Below are positions 1 to 11,149 of a DNA stretch of 64,000 nucleotides, in pieces. Location: NCBI GenBank assembly GCA_963921425.1, contig OY992839.1, positions 14,611,409 through 14,675,408 on the forward strand. Direction: 5' to 3'. Position numbers and translations under genes: made by a program. How positions within the stretch are numbered: position 1 is the first letter of the stretch; the number at the start of each line of letters is the position of its first letter. A model generated the notes under the pieces. The model made no database searches. It was not told the origin of the DNA and was given only the letters and a program-made list of their open reading frames with translations. This DNA comes from Dryas octopetala. Lineage: Eukaryota; Streptophyta; Magnoliopsida; Rosales; Rosaceae.

Positions 1-302
1 GAGGTTATGCAAAGATATTCCACTCCATTTTCCTCAGTGGTTTCAACGTGATAACCGTTGGCTCGAATATCCTTATAACTCAACAACGTTCTTCTGGAAC
101 TTGGAGAATATAAGGCCTCATTAATGGTAATTCAGTACCATTGGACAACATAAAAATGGGCTTTGCCATGGCCCTCTATCAGGTTGGATTGGCCTGATAT
201 GGTTGTCACAGAGGTATGAGTAAGCAATAAGTTTGAAAAATACTTCCGATCTTGAAGTATGGTGTGCGTAGTAGCACTGTCTGCCAGACAACAAACTTCC
301 CC
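1..302 (-). pseudogene. Copia protease / GAG-pre-integrase fragment
   Basis: Read on the minus strand, this stretch encodes a recognisable copia aspartic protease start (CLADSATTHTIL, the D-S-A form of the usual D-[ST]-G/A active site). It continues to a TISG-x-NLIEG motif and then, in a second frame, an ALYSPSSRRTLLS-like motif typical of the protease-to-pre-integrase part of TNT1-94-like polyproteins. At least one frameshift (around 120-140) separates the two parts. The downstream domains are outside the window. About 270 bp of AT-rich sequence (303-570) separates it from gag. It is a remnant of the copia element that ends at 2852. Confidence 0.7.
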
Positions 303-570
303 ACTAAACATGCTTATTCATAAATTTAATTCAATAGATCACATGTATGAAAATAACTTAATTGAATTAAATAATATTCGAGCATAACCAAATTTCCAAA
401 ACAAATAATCCAAATCATAAATCACCAAAATAATCTGAATAAGAAAAACATTATTCAGAAAATAAATACGGCACAAGCGCCGATCATATCCATGTCATCG
501 AGTTTCTAGTCCTCGAAGTGTCCAGTAGCAGTCTAGAAATCAGTGACCTCTAAGGTGGTATCCATAGGAA

Positions 571-1531
571 ATGATCCCTCAACGAGATTGGTCTCTCGAG
601 TTCCGCGACTGGCGTGATACTCATTTACAGCTTGCGCTGATGCACGGCAGGTGCGGGACCAGTGATCAGTTCCTCCACATCGGTAACAGAGATCATTCTG
701 ATTCTGATTCTGGTGGCGACGGGCTGGACCAGTGTTCCTCTCATTTCGAGTTCTTAGGGCCGGGGGACCGTGGTTTCTACCACGTGGGCCATGGCCACGT
801 TGGCCTCCGTCATACAGGCCATTCCTCTGAGAACCTTTCCTTCCATATCTCGGGCGGTCAGACTTTGTGCCCTTTCCATGACCTCGGTATCATCTTTCGC
901 GGTTTGAATCGCGATAAGTAACAGCGTTTGCTTCAGGCAATGGTGCTGCTTTAGTACCGACAGGTCGGGCTTGATCATTTCTCATTAATAAGTTGTTGTT
1001 CTTTTCAGCGAGCAACAGAGTGGTGATCAATGCCGAGAACTTGGTAAAATTCCTCTCCCTGTATTGTTGCTACAGGACCAAACAGGAGGCAGGGAAGGTG
1101 GAGAAAGTCTTCTCCAATAGGTCAGCTTCGGTGAGCTCCTCCCCACAAAATTTGAGGAGCGACCGGATCCGGCAGATCTCCGAATTATACTCATTCACGG
1201 ATTTGAAATCCTGGAAACGAATGTTCTGCCAATCATGTCTTGCTTCAGGCAAGAAAATGGTCTTTTGATGGTCAAACCGCTCTTCCAGAGCAACCCAAAG
1301 AGCTCGTGGATCCTCTTCAGCGAGGTACTCAACTTGGAGTGCTTCCTCCATATGCTTCCTAATGAAGATCATGGCACTTGCCTTAAGAGATTCTGCGACA
1401 ACATTGTCTGCATTGATTGTCGATCTCATCTTCTTGGCAGTCAAATGAAGCTTAACATCTTGAGTCCACTTTAGATAGTTTCTTCCGGAAACTTCCAAAG
1501 CGACGAAATCAAGCTTGTTGAGATTTGACAT
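571..1531 (-). pseudogene. Copia gag (UBN2-type) with zinc knuckle, broken
   Basis: The N-terminal 153 codons (1531 down to 1070) are open. They encode a UBN2-type gag of plant copia elements, with the motifs GRNYLKWTQDVKLHL near residue 16 and LWVALEERFDHQ near residue 80. Further left, in other frames, lies a zinc knuckle at about 642-700 (CYRCGGTDHWSRTC, spacing CX2CX4HX4C), preceded by a Gly/Asn/Arg-rich stretch. The change of frame between the halves and internal stops show it is not translatable as one protein. The ATG at 1529-1531 is the natural start, because upstream codons lose family resemblance. Confidence 0.75.
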
Positions 1532-1912
1532 TCTTTGGTTGAAAGGAACAAATAATCATGATTAGTGCTTCGGGCAATAATATTCATAAATAATAAATAA
1601 GAACTTCAAGTTTTATAACATGGTATAGACATGTAAAATCTACTGGTTTTATCATGTATGGTGAAATTATAAAGGAAACTTCAAGTTCCTTATATGGCAT
1701 TATTGAAGCTACAGGTTCAATATTTATGTATGAACTACTGGTTCATTAATTACCTGCAATTTCTACACATATATTCTAGTGCAAAAATTTAAACAAGTAA
1801 AATATTCATATACCCAAGTAGAACAAAAAAATATCACAAAATTGTTTGAATAAAAGTTTCTAGCACTTAAGGTATATATATTAAACGGTTTGCATACTAA
1901 CAATAAACTATC

Positions 1913-1982
1913 AGCAGCACAGTGGTTAAGGTGCACTCTTGGTACCCAAGAGGTCCTGGGTTCAAACCCCAGGCATGACAAG
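1913..1982 (+). repeat. tRNA-derived SINE-like head (pseudo-tRNA)
   Basis: The sequence has a pol III A box-like segment (AGTGGTTAAGGTGC), a 5-bp anticodon-type stem CTCTT/AAGAG around a 7-base loop, and a T-arm CCTGG/CCAGG enclosing a B box-like GGTTCAAACCC. The two outer strands that should form the acceptor stem do not pair, so this is not a working tRNA gene. It more likely represents the head of a short interspersed element. I could not find a clear tail or target-site duplication. Confidence 0.5.
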
Positions 1983-2029
1983 AATTAACATCTCATTTTT
2001 ACAAAGTTTCAGGAGGCTCGCCATGTGTC

Positions 2030-2395
2030 AGCGTGGGAGTGGCAGCGATTTGGCACTGACGTGGCGCCTGCATGGCGCTGACGTGGCAGCGGCTTGGCTG
2101 CCTGCGTGGCAGACACGTGGCAGCTAACGTGGCGGGCCTGGGCTGCCTGCGTGGCAGCTCGCGTGGCGTCTACGTGGCAGCGGTTGAGAGGTAGGCCTTG
2201 GGCCTGCTGGGCTGGCTGCGTGGGCTGGCTGCGTGGGCTGGCTGCATGGGCCTGCTGGCCTGCATGGCTGCTGCGCTGGGCTACCTAGTGGGCCTGCATG
2301 GGTTGCTGGGTGTGCAGCGAGGCGAGGCGCGAGGCAGCAAGGGGCTGCTGCTGGCAGCGAGGTGTGGCAGCGGCGCAAGGGGCTGCTGCTCGGGG
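2030..2395. repeat. GC-rich minisatellite-like block
   Basis: Repeated short units related to 'acgtggcagc' and 'gcgtgggctggct' fill this block. Two consecutive copies of 'gggctggctgcgt' are followed by diverged ones. Base composition is strikingly GC-rich against AT-rich surroundings. Open frames here are simple-repeat translations on both strands and are not genes. Confidence 0.65.
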
Positions 2396-2665
2396 TGGTT
2401 TTCCGATCACCCAAAAATTCTTCCCTTTTTTTATTATTATTTAATCATTCAATTCAAGGAAGCATGTATAAAATATATAAACCCAAATAAATCAATCACA
2501 TAAATTTAGGGTTCATGCTTCATGGGGATTTTTCAATCAATCAAGGTTAAATAATCATGAACATAAAATTATTTTATAAAACCTACTTGGTTGAAGAACA
2601 AATTGAATGATGATCCTCTTTCGTTTAGCGATCCACAATCCAAAGAGCTTCTCGTGCTGATAACG

Positions 2666-2852
2666 TGTTGTAAAATATGTAGAGATTAGGGTTTTTGGAA
2701 AAGAGGAGGCAGAGAGAATATATCAGTCGTCATCTTATTCATCTTATAAATATCCTTATATAGAGGTAGGGTTTACTAGGTTTAGAATATTTACTAGTAT
2801 GCCCCTACAACTAATTACAGGAATAGCCACATATAACAATATATTTACAACA
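2666..2852 (-). repeat. 5' LTR of left copia element
   Basis: 187 bp bounded by inverted ends TGTTGTAAA ... TTTACAACA. A TATATAAG promoter-like motif lies inside it on the minus strand near 2757. The adjoining primer-binding-like CGTTATCAGCACGA marks this as the 5' LTR of an element pointing left. The partner LTR is not in the window. Confidence 0.7.
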
Positions 2853-3189
2853 GTATGAAAAATATTTAGTTTATTATGTTGGGAAAATTCAAACCTTCTT
2901 TCAGCCTCAAATAAAAATTCAATTTGGAAATGGAATTATGCTATTGAGGAATTTCACCACAATTGTGATAGAAAGTAAGAAGGGTTACTTTATGGGATTC
3001 CAAATAAAAATTTGAAGTTTAAAGATGAAAGTCTATCTCAATTGCTGGTTAAGAAAAAGGGAGAAAAGGACTGTTGAATGGATTTTCATTGTACCTCTGT
3101 ATTCTTCATTGGGAGAGTATTTCTTTTGTTTTGCAAATTTTAAAGTTCATTGGTTATTTTATTAATATTAGTCACAAAATTTCTTTTTG

Positions 3190-5424
3190 AGGGTTGCAAG
3201 CATTGAGGGGAAGTCAAGTCATCCAATGGCAGCTGCACTGGTTGAAATAGAACATCGCTTTCAATTGAGCAAAAGCCTGAAAATGTGGAGGAGTTTCAAA
3301 ATTTTCCAGGGGAGGGCATTCATGCATGGAAAAATTGATGGGCAAGATATCTACATTGGGAACAGTAAAATAGCTTTGAGAGCTGCTTGCAAAACAGGTG
3401 AGAGCCAGTTTTACCCTAGTGCAAGTGGCGTATTTCAGAGATAGATAGTAACTCCTAGGATTTTGGTTCTTTTTCTATTTTCTTCAGCCAAGTTGGATAA
3501 GCTATGTCTTTTCATCATTTCTCTGAATGTCTCATTATTAATGTTTGAGATTTCAGTTCCAACCATTGAAGGTTCTAAGGATGGAAAGACCATTGGATAC
3601 ATATACTCTGGAGGAACCCCTGTTGGAATTTTTTTACAATATCGGATGCTTGTCGAACTGGGGCTGCAGAGTGTGTCAGGGAGCTGAAGAAATTAGGCAT
3701 TAAAATGAGCAGGTGCATGTTTTCTAATCTTCAAATACACACAGAGAAACATCTGTTAATTATAGCAACTTGGGCTCAAATATTTTTAGGGTGGTGGCTC
3801 TATCTTTATCGATCGTTTAGATTCAGATGATTCGAGAAGAAAACAAGGACTGAACCAAACTGGACTACTTTTCTGTATTCTTTGTTCATGTTTTTTCTTT
3901 TTTTCTTTTTGATTTAATGCATTTCTAGCAACTTTGTGCAAGGATATGGGATTGCCTAATCTGATATAACATCTATAAATGAAACCATGGAATTTGTACA
4001 AATGTAATTAACTGAATCATTCAAGGCAGAAATGCAAAGTTCAGAATAGTCTGAAAACTGGACATGAGATCACTTCTGGCCATCACCCTCTGCGTGCAAC
4101 CAAAAATGACTAATTAAAAAAAGCTATGGTGTGATTAAACTCGTTTAATAATTCAATTTATAATCTACCCGGGTAATATACATGGCTCTAGAAGTGCATA
4201 GACATTTTCTTTGCAAATTAATGAAACTGAGTTGATTAGAGAAGCAAATTATATGATTTGCAGCTTCAGCAAGCTGTTGAGGTAGTCCATGCAGAACTTT
4301 TACCTGAAGACAAGGTAAAAATCATTTTAAAGATTTTAAAATGGAAGGAAATACAGCCATGGTTGGAGATGGTGTCAATGATGCCCCTGCTTTAGCTACA
4401 GCAGATATCGATATCTCAATGGGAATATGATCTTATTGGTCAAATGACATGAGAAAATTACCAAAAGCAATCCAGCTTGCTAGAAGAGCTAATAGAAAAA
4501 GTGGTTGAGAATGTGACTTTGTCAATTACTACTAAGTTTGCTATCATTGCATTAGGCATTGCAGGTCATCCGATCTTCAACCGCATGCTACTTTTGAAAG
4601 GAACCCACCCACAAACATACAGGGAAATGTGGCCAAACTTCTTCTGCATATCATGCCCATAGACATGGAAGCAAAAGGCATAGCCACTCTCACGAAAACC
4701 GGCCACCATTGTTGTTTGGACAACAAAGCTATAAGAGTGTGTAAGCCTCAAAAGTGTTCTTCTCAGAGGTGTGGATCAGAATGCCAGCCTAGTCCTTTGA
4801 AATCAAACTTGCTTGGTAATCATGATTGCATGGACACGGATGAAATTCATCATTGCCCAAGCAGTGACGACTTACAAGAGGCAAATCATTGTGATCAAGG
4901 AAGCTGCACGAATGCCAGTCATCATCTGAAATCACACAATGAACAAAGCCATGGTTGTTTGGGCCCTGACTACAATAGCACATGCGCAGAAGATGGACGT
5001 TGCAAAGACTTAGTTAATTGGAAGGCATATGCATGGCAATTGCATGTGTAGAAGGTGATGAACTCCATGTGGCAAAACATTTGGAGGAAAGCCAAAAAAA
5101 TTGACAAGTATTGGTCATTGCCACTCAACCCATTGTGGCAAAGATCACAGTAGCAACAAAACATCTGGAAAAGTGGTCAGCACAAACTGTGATGAGCATA
5201 TTGATATTCATGTACCCGCATCAGTTCAGGGACAAGAGATTAAGAGGAAGCGTGTTGCTTGAAATTAATTGGAGGCAATTTGAGCTTGTGTGTCAAAGAA
5301 CCTAGAAGTTGGTGGGTGCTGCAAAGGCTACATGAAGAAATGTTGTGGTTGTCATGGACATATTGGGTCTGGGCTATCTGGCTTTCAAGGTTGTTTATCA
5401 GAAATCTCTATATTACAGATGTAA
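3190..5424 (+). pseudogene. HMA2/HMA4-like heavy-metal P1B-ATPase, 3' half, degenerate (copy 1)
   Basis: Remains of a Zn/Cd-exporting P1B-type ATPase of the plasma membrane. Exon 3190-3397 encodes the nucleotide-binding domain with the family's SSHPMAAAL motif and ends at a GT donor. The next exon, about 3557-3713, has GYIYSGGTPVGIF and then, after a frameshift, the ELKKLGIKM segment. An exon at 4264-4425 carries the hinge motif [11 protein letters not shown]. Sequence from 4440 gives the last membrane segments (KFAIIALGIAGHP) and a Cys/His-rich metal-binding tail, ending in GGCCKGYMKKCCGCHGHIG and a stop at 5422-5424. Several frameshifts and stops, and absence of the N-terminal metal domain, transmembrane entry and DKTGT site, make it a pseudogene. 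Everything from 3753 on recurs in the other units. Confidence 0.85.
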
Positions 5425-6176
5425 CTAATTGCATATAAGGATGATATATTTCTATGCTTTTTTATTGATGAAATTAAGCATTGGGAAGAAAACATAAACA
5501 TTGATCAATAAGTTGAAAATGTTAATATATATTTTAGTTAGTGTTGTATATACTTTTAACAGCTACATGTTTTACAAAGATACAGTGTGTCATAACCATT
5601 TTTTTATACTATTTTATATGATGGCAAACGAACAGTACTTTCACCTTAATATACAGAAATGTTATAAGAAACAGACAGAAAATGCTATAAGAAATCCGTC
5701 ATTACTACTATTAAATTAAAACCTCTGTTCGGTTTTTCAATTTTAGTACAAGAAGAAAAGTCCACCTAAACATGTTCTGTACTTCTATTACATTGATAAT
5801 AATTTATATTTGACTTTCTGACAGGACGAATATATATTTATTAGATTACTAATGTATATATCTTTTATGTAATTTGAACATGATTGACTGCGCTTAAATT
5901 GGATTGTAAGGATCTTGTTCCGTTGCTCAATCTGTCAGTTTATGTCAGTTGGATTAAGGTATTTCGAACTCTGGTCGAAATCACGATTAACAAATGAGTT
6001 TATAACTATATATCATTTAATCATTGTATTGGACCTTTTATATATATATATTTAAACATTTTGGTAAGTGAATATGTATATGGTATACCAACTTCACGAA
6101 ACATGTTCATAACTACATAAAGATTAACGATGATCCCATGCCACAACAATGGGTTAAGTGACACTGTGCTTCTCAC
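5425..6176. other. Intergenic, AT-rich
   Basis: This stretch lies between the HMA stop and the subtilase scrap. I find only AT-rich sequence, with no convincing coding similarity. It recurs in copy 2 on both sides of copia A (14644-14763 and 19671-20306). Copy 3 keeps only part of it (53596 to about 53960). Confidence 0.5.
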
Positions 6177-6425
6177 CTATCCTAGCTTAGTCAGCTGGCC
6201 AGACACCATATCCTCTTGTGGCACTCCCACATCCTCAGCCCAAATCTTCACTCTGTAACTCTGCTTTTCACCTTTCTTCAAGAACACCATCTTCTCAGGA
6301 TCAACGGTCACTTTGACGCCTTTTGGAATAGTAATGTTAACAACGTAGGTTGAGTCTTCATCAGCAACGTTTGCAACAGTTATTTGTTGCAATGATACCA
6401 ATGTTGGTGCCCAGTGCCCTTAATT
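6177..6425 (-). pseudogene. Subtilase C-terminal (Fn3-like) fragment, copy 1
   Basis: A 74-codon open frame on the minus strand matches the C-terminal fibronectin-III-like domain of plant subtilisin-like serine proteases: a TVANV..STYVVNI strand pair, then the hallmark PKGVKVTVDPEKMVF and GEKQSYRV. These enzymes are secreted, but here the catalytic Asp/His/Ser domain and signal peptide are absent. Sequence above 6401 resembles the same family in another frame. The piece ends in a stop at 6177-6179. It recurs in copy 2 (20307-20560) and is deleted from copy 3. Confidence 0.7.
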
Positions 6426-6758
6426 ATTTTGTGACATATTGTTACACAAATATGTCATTCAAAAAAACTAAACATCTTTCCACCAAGATGAAAATGAAAA
6501 AAGAAACAACAAATTAAATATAGACAAAGAAAAAAGAAGTATAGATTAGCAAGAGCAATTAATTTTCTAATATTGGCATGGGTTTCAAAACTTGCGCACA
6601 TAAAAAATTCTATGCCCAATTCATACTTGAAATATTAATTTGTGCTGGGCAAGTGGCCTCTTAATCCCATTAGCAGGCTTGGTATTTTATCATGTTACAG
6701 GCAAAATTTCGCCAAAATATATATTTTAAAGATGCACTGTAATAAGGGGGGCTAGTGT

Positions 6759-6762
<4 letters not shown>

Positions 6763-6810
<48 letters not shown>
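6763..6810. repeat. GA microsatellite, copy 1
   Basis: Uninterrupted (GA)n of about 24 units. The same locus in copies 2 and 3 has different lengths, so the repeat has changed since the duplication. Confidence 0.95.
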
Positions 6811-6813
<3 letters not shown>

Positions 6814-8827
6814 GATCTCTTTAGAACATAACAATCATGCAATATAGAGTCAGATCATGACTAGGTCTTGGGTCTGACATGAGAACATAGAGAACCAAGC
6901 AGAACCAACAACAGCTTGCTGCATATATGCATACCCAATTAATGACTGTATCGGTAGATCGATGAGGCATATAAATAATAATTGTAGCTAATTATTCACC
7001 TTCAAATATTGCATGCAGCAGCAAGCCATTCTTGGCTCAACTCCACTCTCTACCTCTTCATGCAAGACACTCAAAACTGAGGCCTTCTCCTTAAAATTCA
7101 GATTTTTTCCAAATGATAGCTTATTTTATAAATTACTGTCCACATTTTGAACATATTTATAGGCCTAGCTAGCTGCTAGATCATCATCGATCAACCCCAG
7201 TTGACCAGTGCATGGGATTCCATATCTAAAATATTCTAGATCAGATAGGCCAACTTAATTCTCCAAAGAGGAAATTAATTGACCTTGCAATTGCATATGT
7301 GGGTCCACTATCCAGCTATATCCATGCAACTAGCTAGCTGATACTATTATAGCTTCCACTTTCTGTTGCCTTCCAAGAGAACTTAATTCGCGTTGAAAAC
7401 TAGCTAGATCTACCTGCAGGCCCTACTTCATGTCTGCTGGTAATTAAATTGTTGTTGATGATTATCTTGGGTAATTTAATTATATGTGAAACAGTGAAAG
7501 ACAACTAATCTAATTACTCACAAAGGACATCTGGTTATATTATACTTTCCAGGACAAAAATTACCACTTCCTATTACGCGCTCGGCATTGCATCGGCGTC
7601 TAACATTAACTGCATCCCCTAAATCATACTTAAACACTAACTTTGAATTTTCAACTAATAAATCTCCTAAAACATATTTAAACACACTATATTAATTAAA
7701 AACTTTAATCAACCTCACAAATATTAAGATTCAAGTGAAAAAAAAAAAAAAGAGCAGCAACTGTAGATGTAGATGTAGTTGATGTAGATGTAGTCGAGTG
7801 GAGAGACCCGAGGTCGAAGTCTCTAAGACCTTATTTATTGTTAGGCAATGAATTAATATGGGATTCTTTTTCTCTACAGAGAGAGATCTAGAGAGAGTGA
7901 GAGAATTGGATGCTCTAAGTCCTTCATGATATTAGAGCCTTGTTCACCCACATGACGAGTGGGCCACACTTACATACTCCATGTCACCCAACATATTTGG
8001 CTTAAGTGACTCACATATGTGGGGGAATATATACATGTATGAATGTGGAGCATTTTGTCCTACATTAAAAAATTATAACCTTTTATATCTACAAAATACA
8101 TATATATTATCTTATATAAGTGCTTCTAAGGGTTTTAGGTATGCCTCTCCTCTTAATTAATGCGACTTAGTTTTGAATTAGATACTCTATTTCTTTCCGT
8201 GCATAATTAGTTGACTTGTATTTGTCATCAGACAGATCATTGACCACTTGGTTAATCAAATATGAATTAATTCGTGCTTGATTGCATGAGCAGATCAATA
8301 GTAATGCCAACTGAGGAATAAAGTAACGATACGGCTATCACATTGCTAGTTTAAATCAGAGAAACATTTCAGATCGAGAACGACATCTTGCTAGCTAAAG
8401 CTTTGTTCTCTATGTCTGATCTGTTTGAATTTATTCCATACCTTTTTGAGGGGGGATGGATGTGTTTTCAGATTGATATGAAAATAGCTAGCTAGTGACC
8501 TTTGTCATTCTGGATTAATATATATTATCATTTCACCATGAATTAATAGGCAGTTCCTAAATTATATATATAGTACAAACCCTCTCTACAATATTATGCA
8601 TGAATCTAGAAGAAATCATGAGCAAACCTAATAAATTTTCATGGTCTCTTCAAATGGTTGACAATATATAGAATCTCATCACATTCGACAAAAAAAAAAA
8701 AAGGAAATAGCCTTACATAATAAATTATTAATACATATGGACTTCGGGCCACTCATTACTAATTAATTTTGAGTTGCATACTTTAATTACCTTTTACATT
8801 CTACCAGAGCGGACAATCACCATGTTA
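6811..8827. other. Intergenic spacer of the unit
   Basis: AT-rich sequence without convincing genes. It contains an A-tract (7738-7752), a short repeat of 'gatgtagatgtagtt' (7764-7795) and a purine run 'gagagagatctagagagag' near 7880. It is the target region for three separate insertions in other copies: the gypsy element (homologous point near 7415), copia C (near 7812) and copia B (near 8055). Confidence 0.5.
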
Positions 8828-9230
8828 CATAAATGAGCACTCGCTCGCCTAGAGCGGGGAGAGTGGGGAATTCCTCGCTCACCCAACCATCCGCTCACCA
8901 CAGAGCGGGGAATTTAACGATCATGATTGTCCATTTTTTAGGTCCATCCTTAAAAATCGTCCTTATAAAAAATCAGTCAAATCGATAGTTGTTTGGTCTT
9001 CCAAAATTTGCAGACAAATACAATTTGTCAAATAAGGTTAAAATAATGTTGATAGTAATACACTGGCTATACAGTTTCTGATTTGGCTAATTTTTTCCAA
9101 AGGTGATATTTGAATAATGCTCTAAAAGATAGATGGTTTCGATCATTGAAATTTGTTGTTAGGTGATTAGGTGAGCGGAAAATTTTTCCCGCTCTATGGT
9201 GAGCGAGTGATCATTACTCCACCATTTTAT
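8828..9230. mobile_element. Foldback MITE M1, copy 1 (Mutator-like)
   Basis: About 403 bp with related inverted termini. The left has 'cactcgctcgcctagagcgggg'-type sequence and the right the reverse complement of 'gctctatggtgagcgagtgatcat'. It is flanked by ACCATGTTA (8819-8827) and ACCATTTTA (9231-9239). The corresponding repeat is a perfect 9-bp ACCATGTTA in copies 2 and 3, which suggests a Mutator-type element. No coding capacity. Confidence 0.7.
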
Positions 9231-9313
9231 ACTTATATATGCGTCTACACATACTTCACTTATGTCACCCAATATAATCCGTAAGAGTTAATTATAGCAA
9301 CAATTTGCAAATT

Positions 9314-9630
9314 TTACCCCAAGTCTCACTTGAGTTCGTGAATTTTACTTTTTTTATTCTCAAGTCCACAAAGTCTTTCATGTTACTCTCTTTAGTCCAC
9401 TTCGTCAAATTAATTATTTCCAAATTTTCCTAAAATATTTGCACGTGAAAAGTACATGACCGAATTCACTTAAATTTTTAGGTCCATATGCTTGTCATGT
9501 GCAAATATATGACAAAAATTGGAAAAAAAAAATTGGTGGAGCGGACTGAAGTGAGTAACGTGGAAAAATTTGTGAACTCAAGAATCTTAAAAGTAAAGTT
9601 TTCTAACTCTAGTGAAACTTTAAGTAATTT
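9314..9630. mobile_element. Foldback MITE M2, copy 1
   Basis: Two arms of roughly 80-100 bp are imperfect reverse complements of one another. The left is 'tctcacttgagttcgtgaa ... catgttactctctttagtc' and the right is 'gactgaagtgagtaacgtgg ... ctagtgaaactt'. The 61-codon open frame over the right arm is a by-product. The pairing is better preserved in copy 3. I could not define a target-site duplication. Confidence 0.6.
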
Positions 9631-11045
9631 TATTTTAGGAGACTTAGAGTTTAGTCTATTTTATGAGTTTTTCTTAGACTAAGACCGATAGTAATTTAGG
9701 GTTTTTAATTAAGTCCTTTTATTTTTCTTCTTCGACGGCTTTATGTTAGGTTTTAACTTCAAGATTTTGGACTCCGTCCAAAATCTCGGAGTTAAAACCT
9801 AACATGCGGCTTCTACAAAGTCCACTCTACACCTTAGGAGGGGAAATACCTTTCAAATCAAGGAATGACTTTATTATGAATCAAAAAGATTTTCTTATAA
9901 ATTAAAATGACTTTATTATGAATTAAAAATATTTTCTTATAAATTATTATGAATTAAACTAATTTCTTATAAATTTTAAAATACTCCCGATCTCGATCTA
10001 AAAATTATTTTTCTAAAGTATCTGAGTCTAATTATCTCTTTTATTTATCGTACTTAAATTTTGACTCGAATTCCAATTTAACACATATAGGGTTTAGTCC
10101 AATTTTATTTATACGTAGACAAATCTTAATTAATTTAGTCCAATTGAATATCTAAATTTTTATTTTGTGTCTCATAATTAAGTTATTAATCCAATTTTTA
10201 ACAATCAAATCAACAAAAGTGTCATGTCCATGGCAATTATGTCCTTCACGGTATTAATTAAGGTGCACAATTGATACCATTAAAAAAATTATTATGTATA
10301 ATCGATATACAGTCATGCGTGTGGTGTAATTAATCAGTCCATGCGTTATAATTAATATAATAAGTGAACGACAAGTTTATACTCCTAAGGTGTTGTAGGG
10401 TAGAGTATTAATAACGACGAGTTTAACACGTATTTAGACCACGTGGTAGTATATATATTAGTTATACTAATTAAATAATGTCTCGTGCCCTCGTGGCACT
10501 TTTGTTAACCATACAGAAATTAATTGATTTAGGAGCTTAATTAATAGACCCAAATAAAAGTTTGGGTATTCATTTAAATCAAATAAAAATTTGGGAACTA
10601 AGTTGGGATATAGTCAAAATTTGAGTACCAAAATTGAAAACCAAAAAAACAAAAACCTAGAAAGAAAAAAGAAAAAGGAGAGAGAGATAGAGAAAGAACA
10701 TAAATGGCCATAGTGCGATCAAAACTGTGACATGCAATACACCAAGCAGCTGCCACCTAGTAGAGATGCATCTGTACTGACATATGCCTTAACCTGAGTT
10801 GCAGAGTCAAACCCATGAACTCTCCCAGCTCTTTAATTCCAAGAACCAATTCCCGTTGACAAATTTATATCCCATTTGATACATCCTTATCCATAGCTAG
10901 TTCGTACCCCTCACCTCCAAATCTAAGATTATATTCTCATAGCCAATCAATTAATTCCGTTATCCTTGGGAATTTAATTATGTATATGGTGGGGACAGAT
11001 TGTTTTGTGCTTGGCCCTAACGACCGAACCTGCACTACTCCTGCC
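9631..11045. other. Intergenic spacer leading to a TATA box
   Basis: AT-rich and non-coding. The last ~350 bp (10700-11045) is the best conserved of this spacer among the three units. It ends in a TATA box at 11046-11051. In copies 2 and 3 this segment sits just upstream of the MIR169-like hairpin and is its likely promoter. Confidence 0.5.
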
Positions 11046-11051
11046 TATAAA
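11046..11051 (+). promoter_or_regulatory. TATA box of the lost MIR169-like locus, copy 1
   Basis: TATAAA in the context 'ctgcctataaatttgtcaat', identical to the sites at 48585 and 63851. In copy 1 the hairpin that should follow is absent, so this would be an orphan promoter. Confidence 0.4.
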
Positions 11052-11149
11052 TTTGTCAATAAGCTGCACTACTCCTGTCTAAATGTAAAGGATCTGTACG
11101 TATATATGTACTTAATTACATGTAGGTTTTTGGTTCACAGAATCATCGC

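Larger units (their letters stand above)
1532..2665. other. Long leader of the left copia element
   Basis: Non-coding. 1532-1910 is AT-rich with short repeated words such as 'acttcaag' and 'ggttcat'. 1913-1982 is a tRNA-like element. 2030-2395 is a GC-rich repeat block. 2400-2665 is AT-rich leader leading to the primer-binding site. I see no gene here. Confidence 0.5.
1..2852 (-). mobile_element. Decayed Ty1/copia retrotransposon, 5' part only
   Basis: A copia-type element reading leftwards. From right to left it shows a 187-bp 5' LTR (2666-2852), a primer-binding-like stretch CGTTATCAGCACGA just inside it, a long leader, a gag gene (571-1531) and the start of the protease/pre-integrase region (1-302). 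The window edge removes integrase, reverse transcriptase and the 3' LTR. The leader of about 1.1 kb is unusually long because it contains an AT-rich stretch, a tRNA-like element and a GC-rich repeat block. Frameshifts and stops in gag and protease show that it is dead. It lies directly beside HMA exons, so it may have removed or interrupted the upstream half of that gene. That last point is inference. Confidence 0.8.

Noticed and set aside
1913-1982. Functional tRNA gene
   Set aside because: A-box, anticodon-like stem and T-arm are present, but the acceptor stem strands do not pair and no 3' terminator T-run follows closely.
3190-5424. Functional HMA gene with unusual introns
   Set aside because: Frameshifts within exons, a stop after the hinge motif, and no N-terminal half (DKTGT site, metal-binding domain) in the window.
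9488-9682. 64-codon plus-strand frame
   Set aside because: It lies on the right arm of foldback MITE M2 and beyond; low complexity and not conserved as a frame in other copies.
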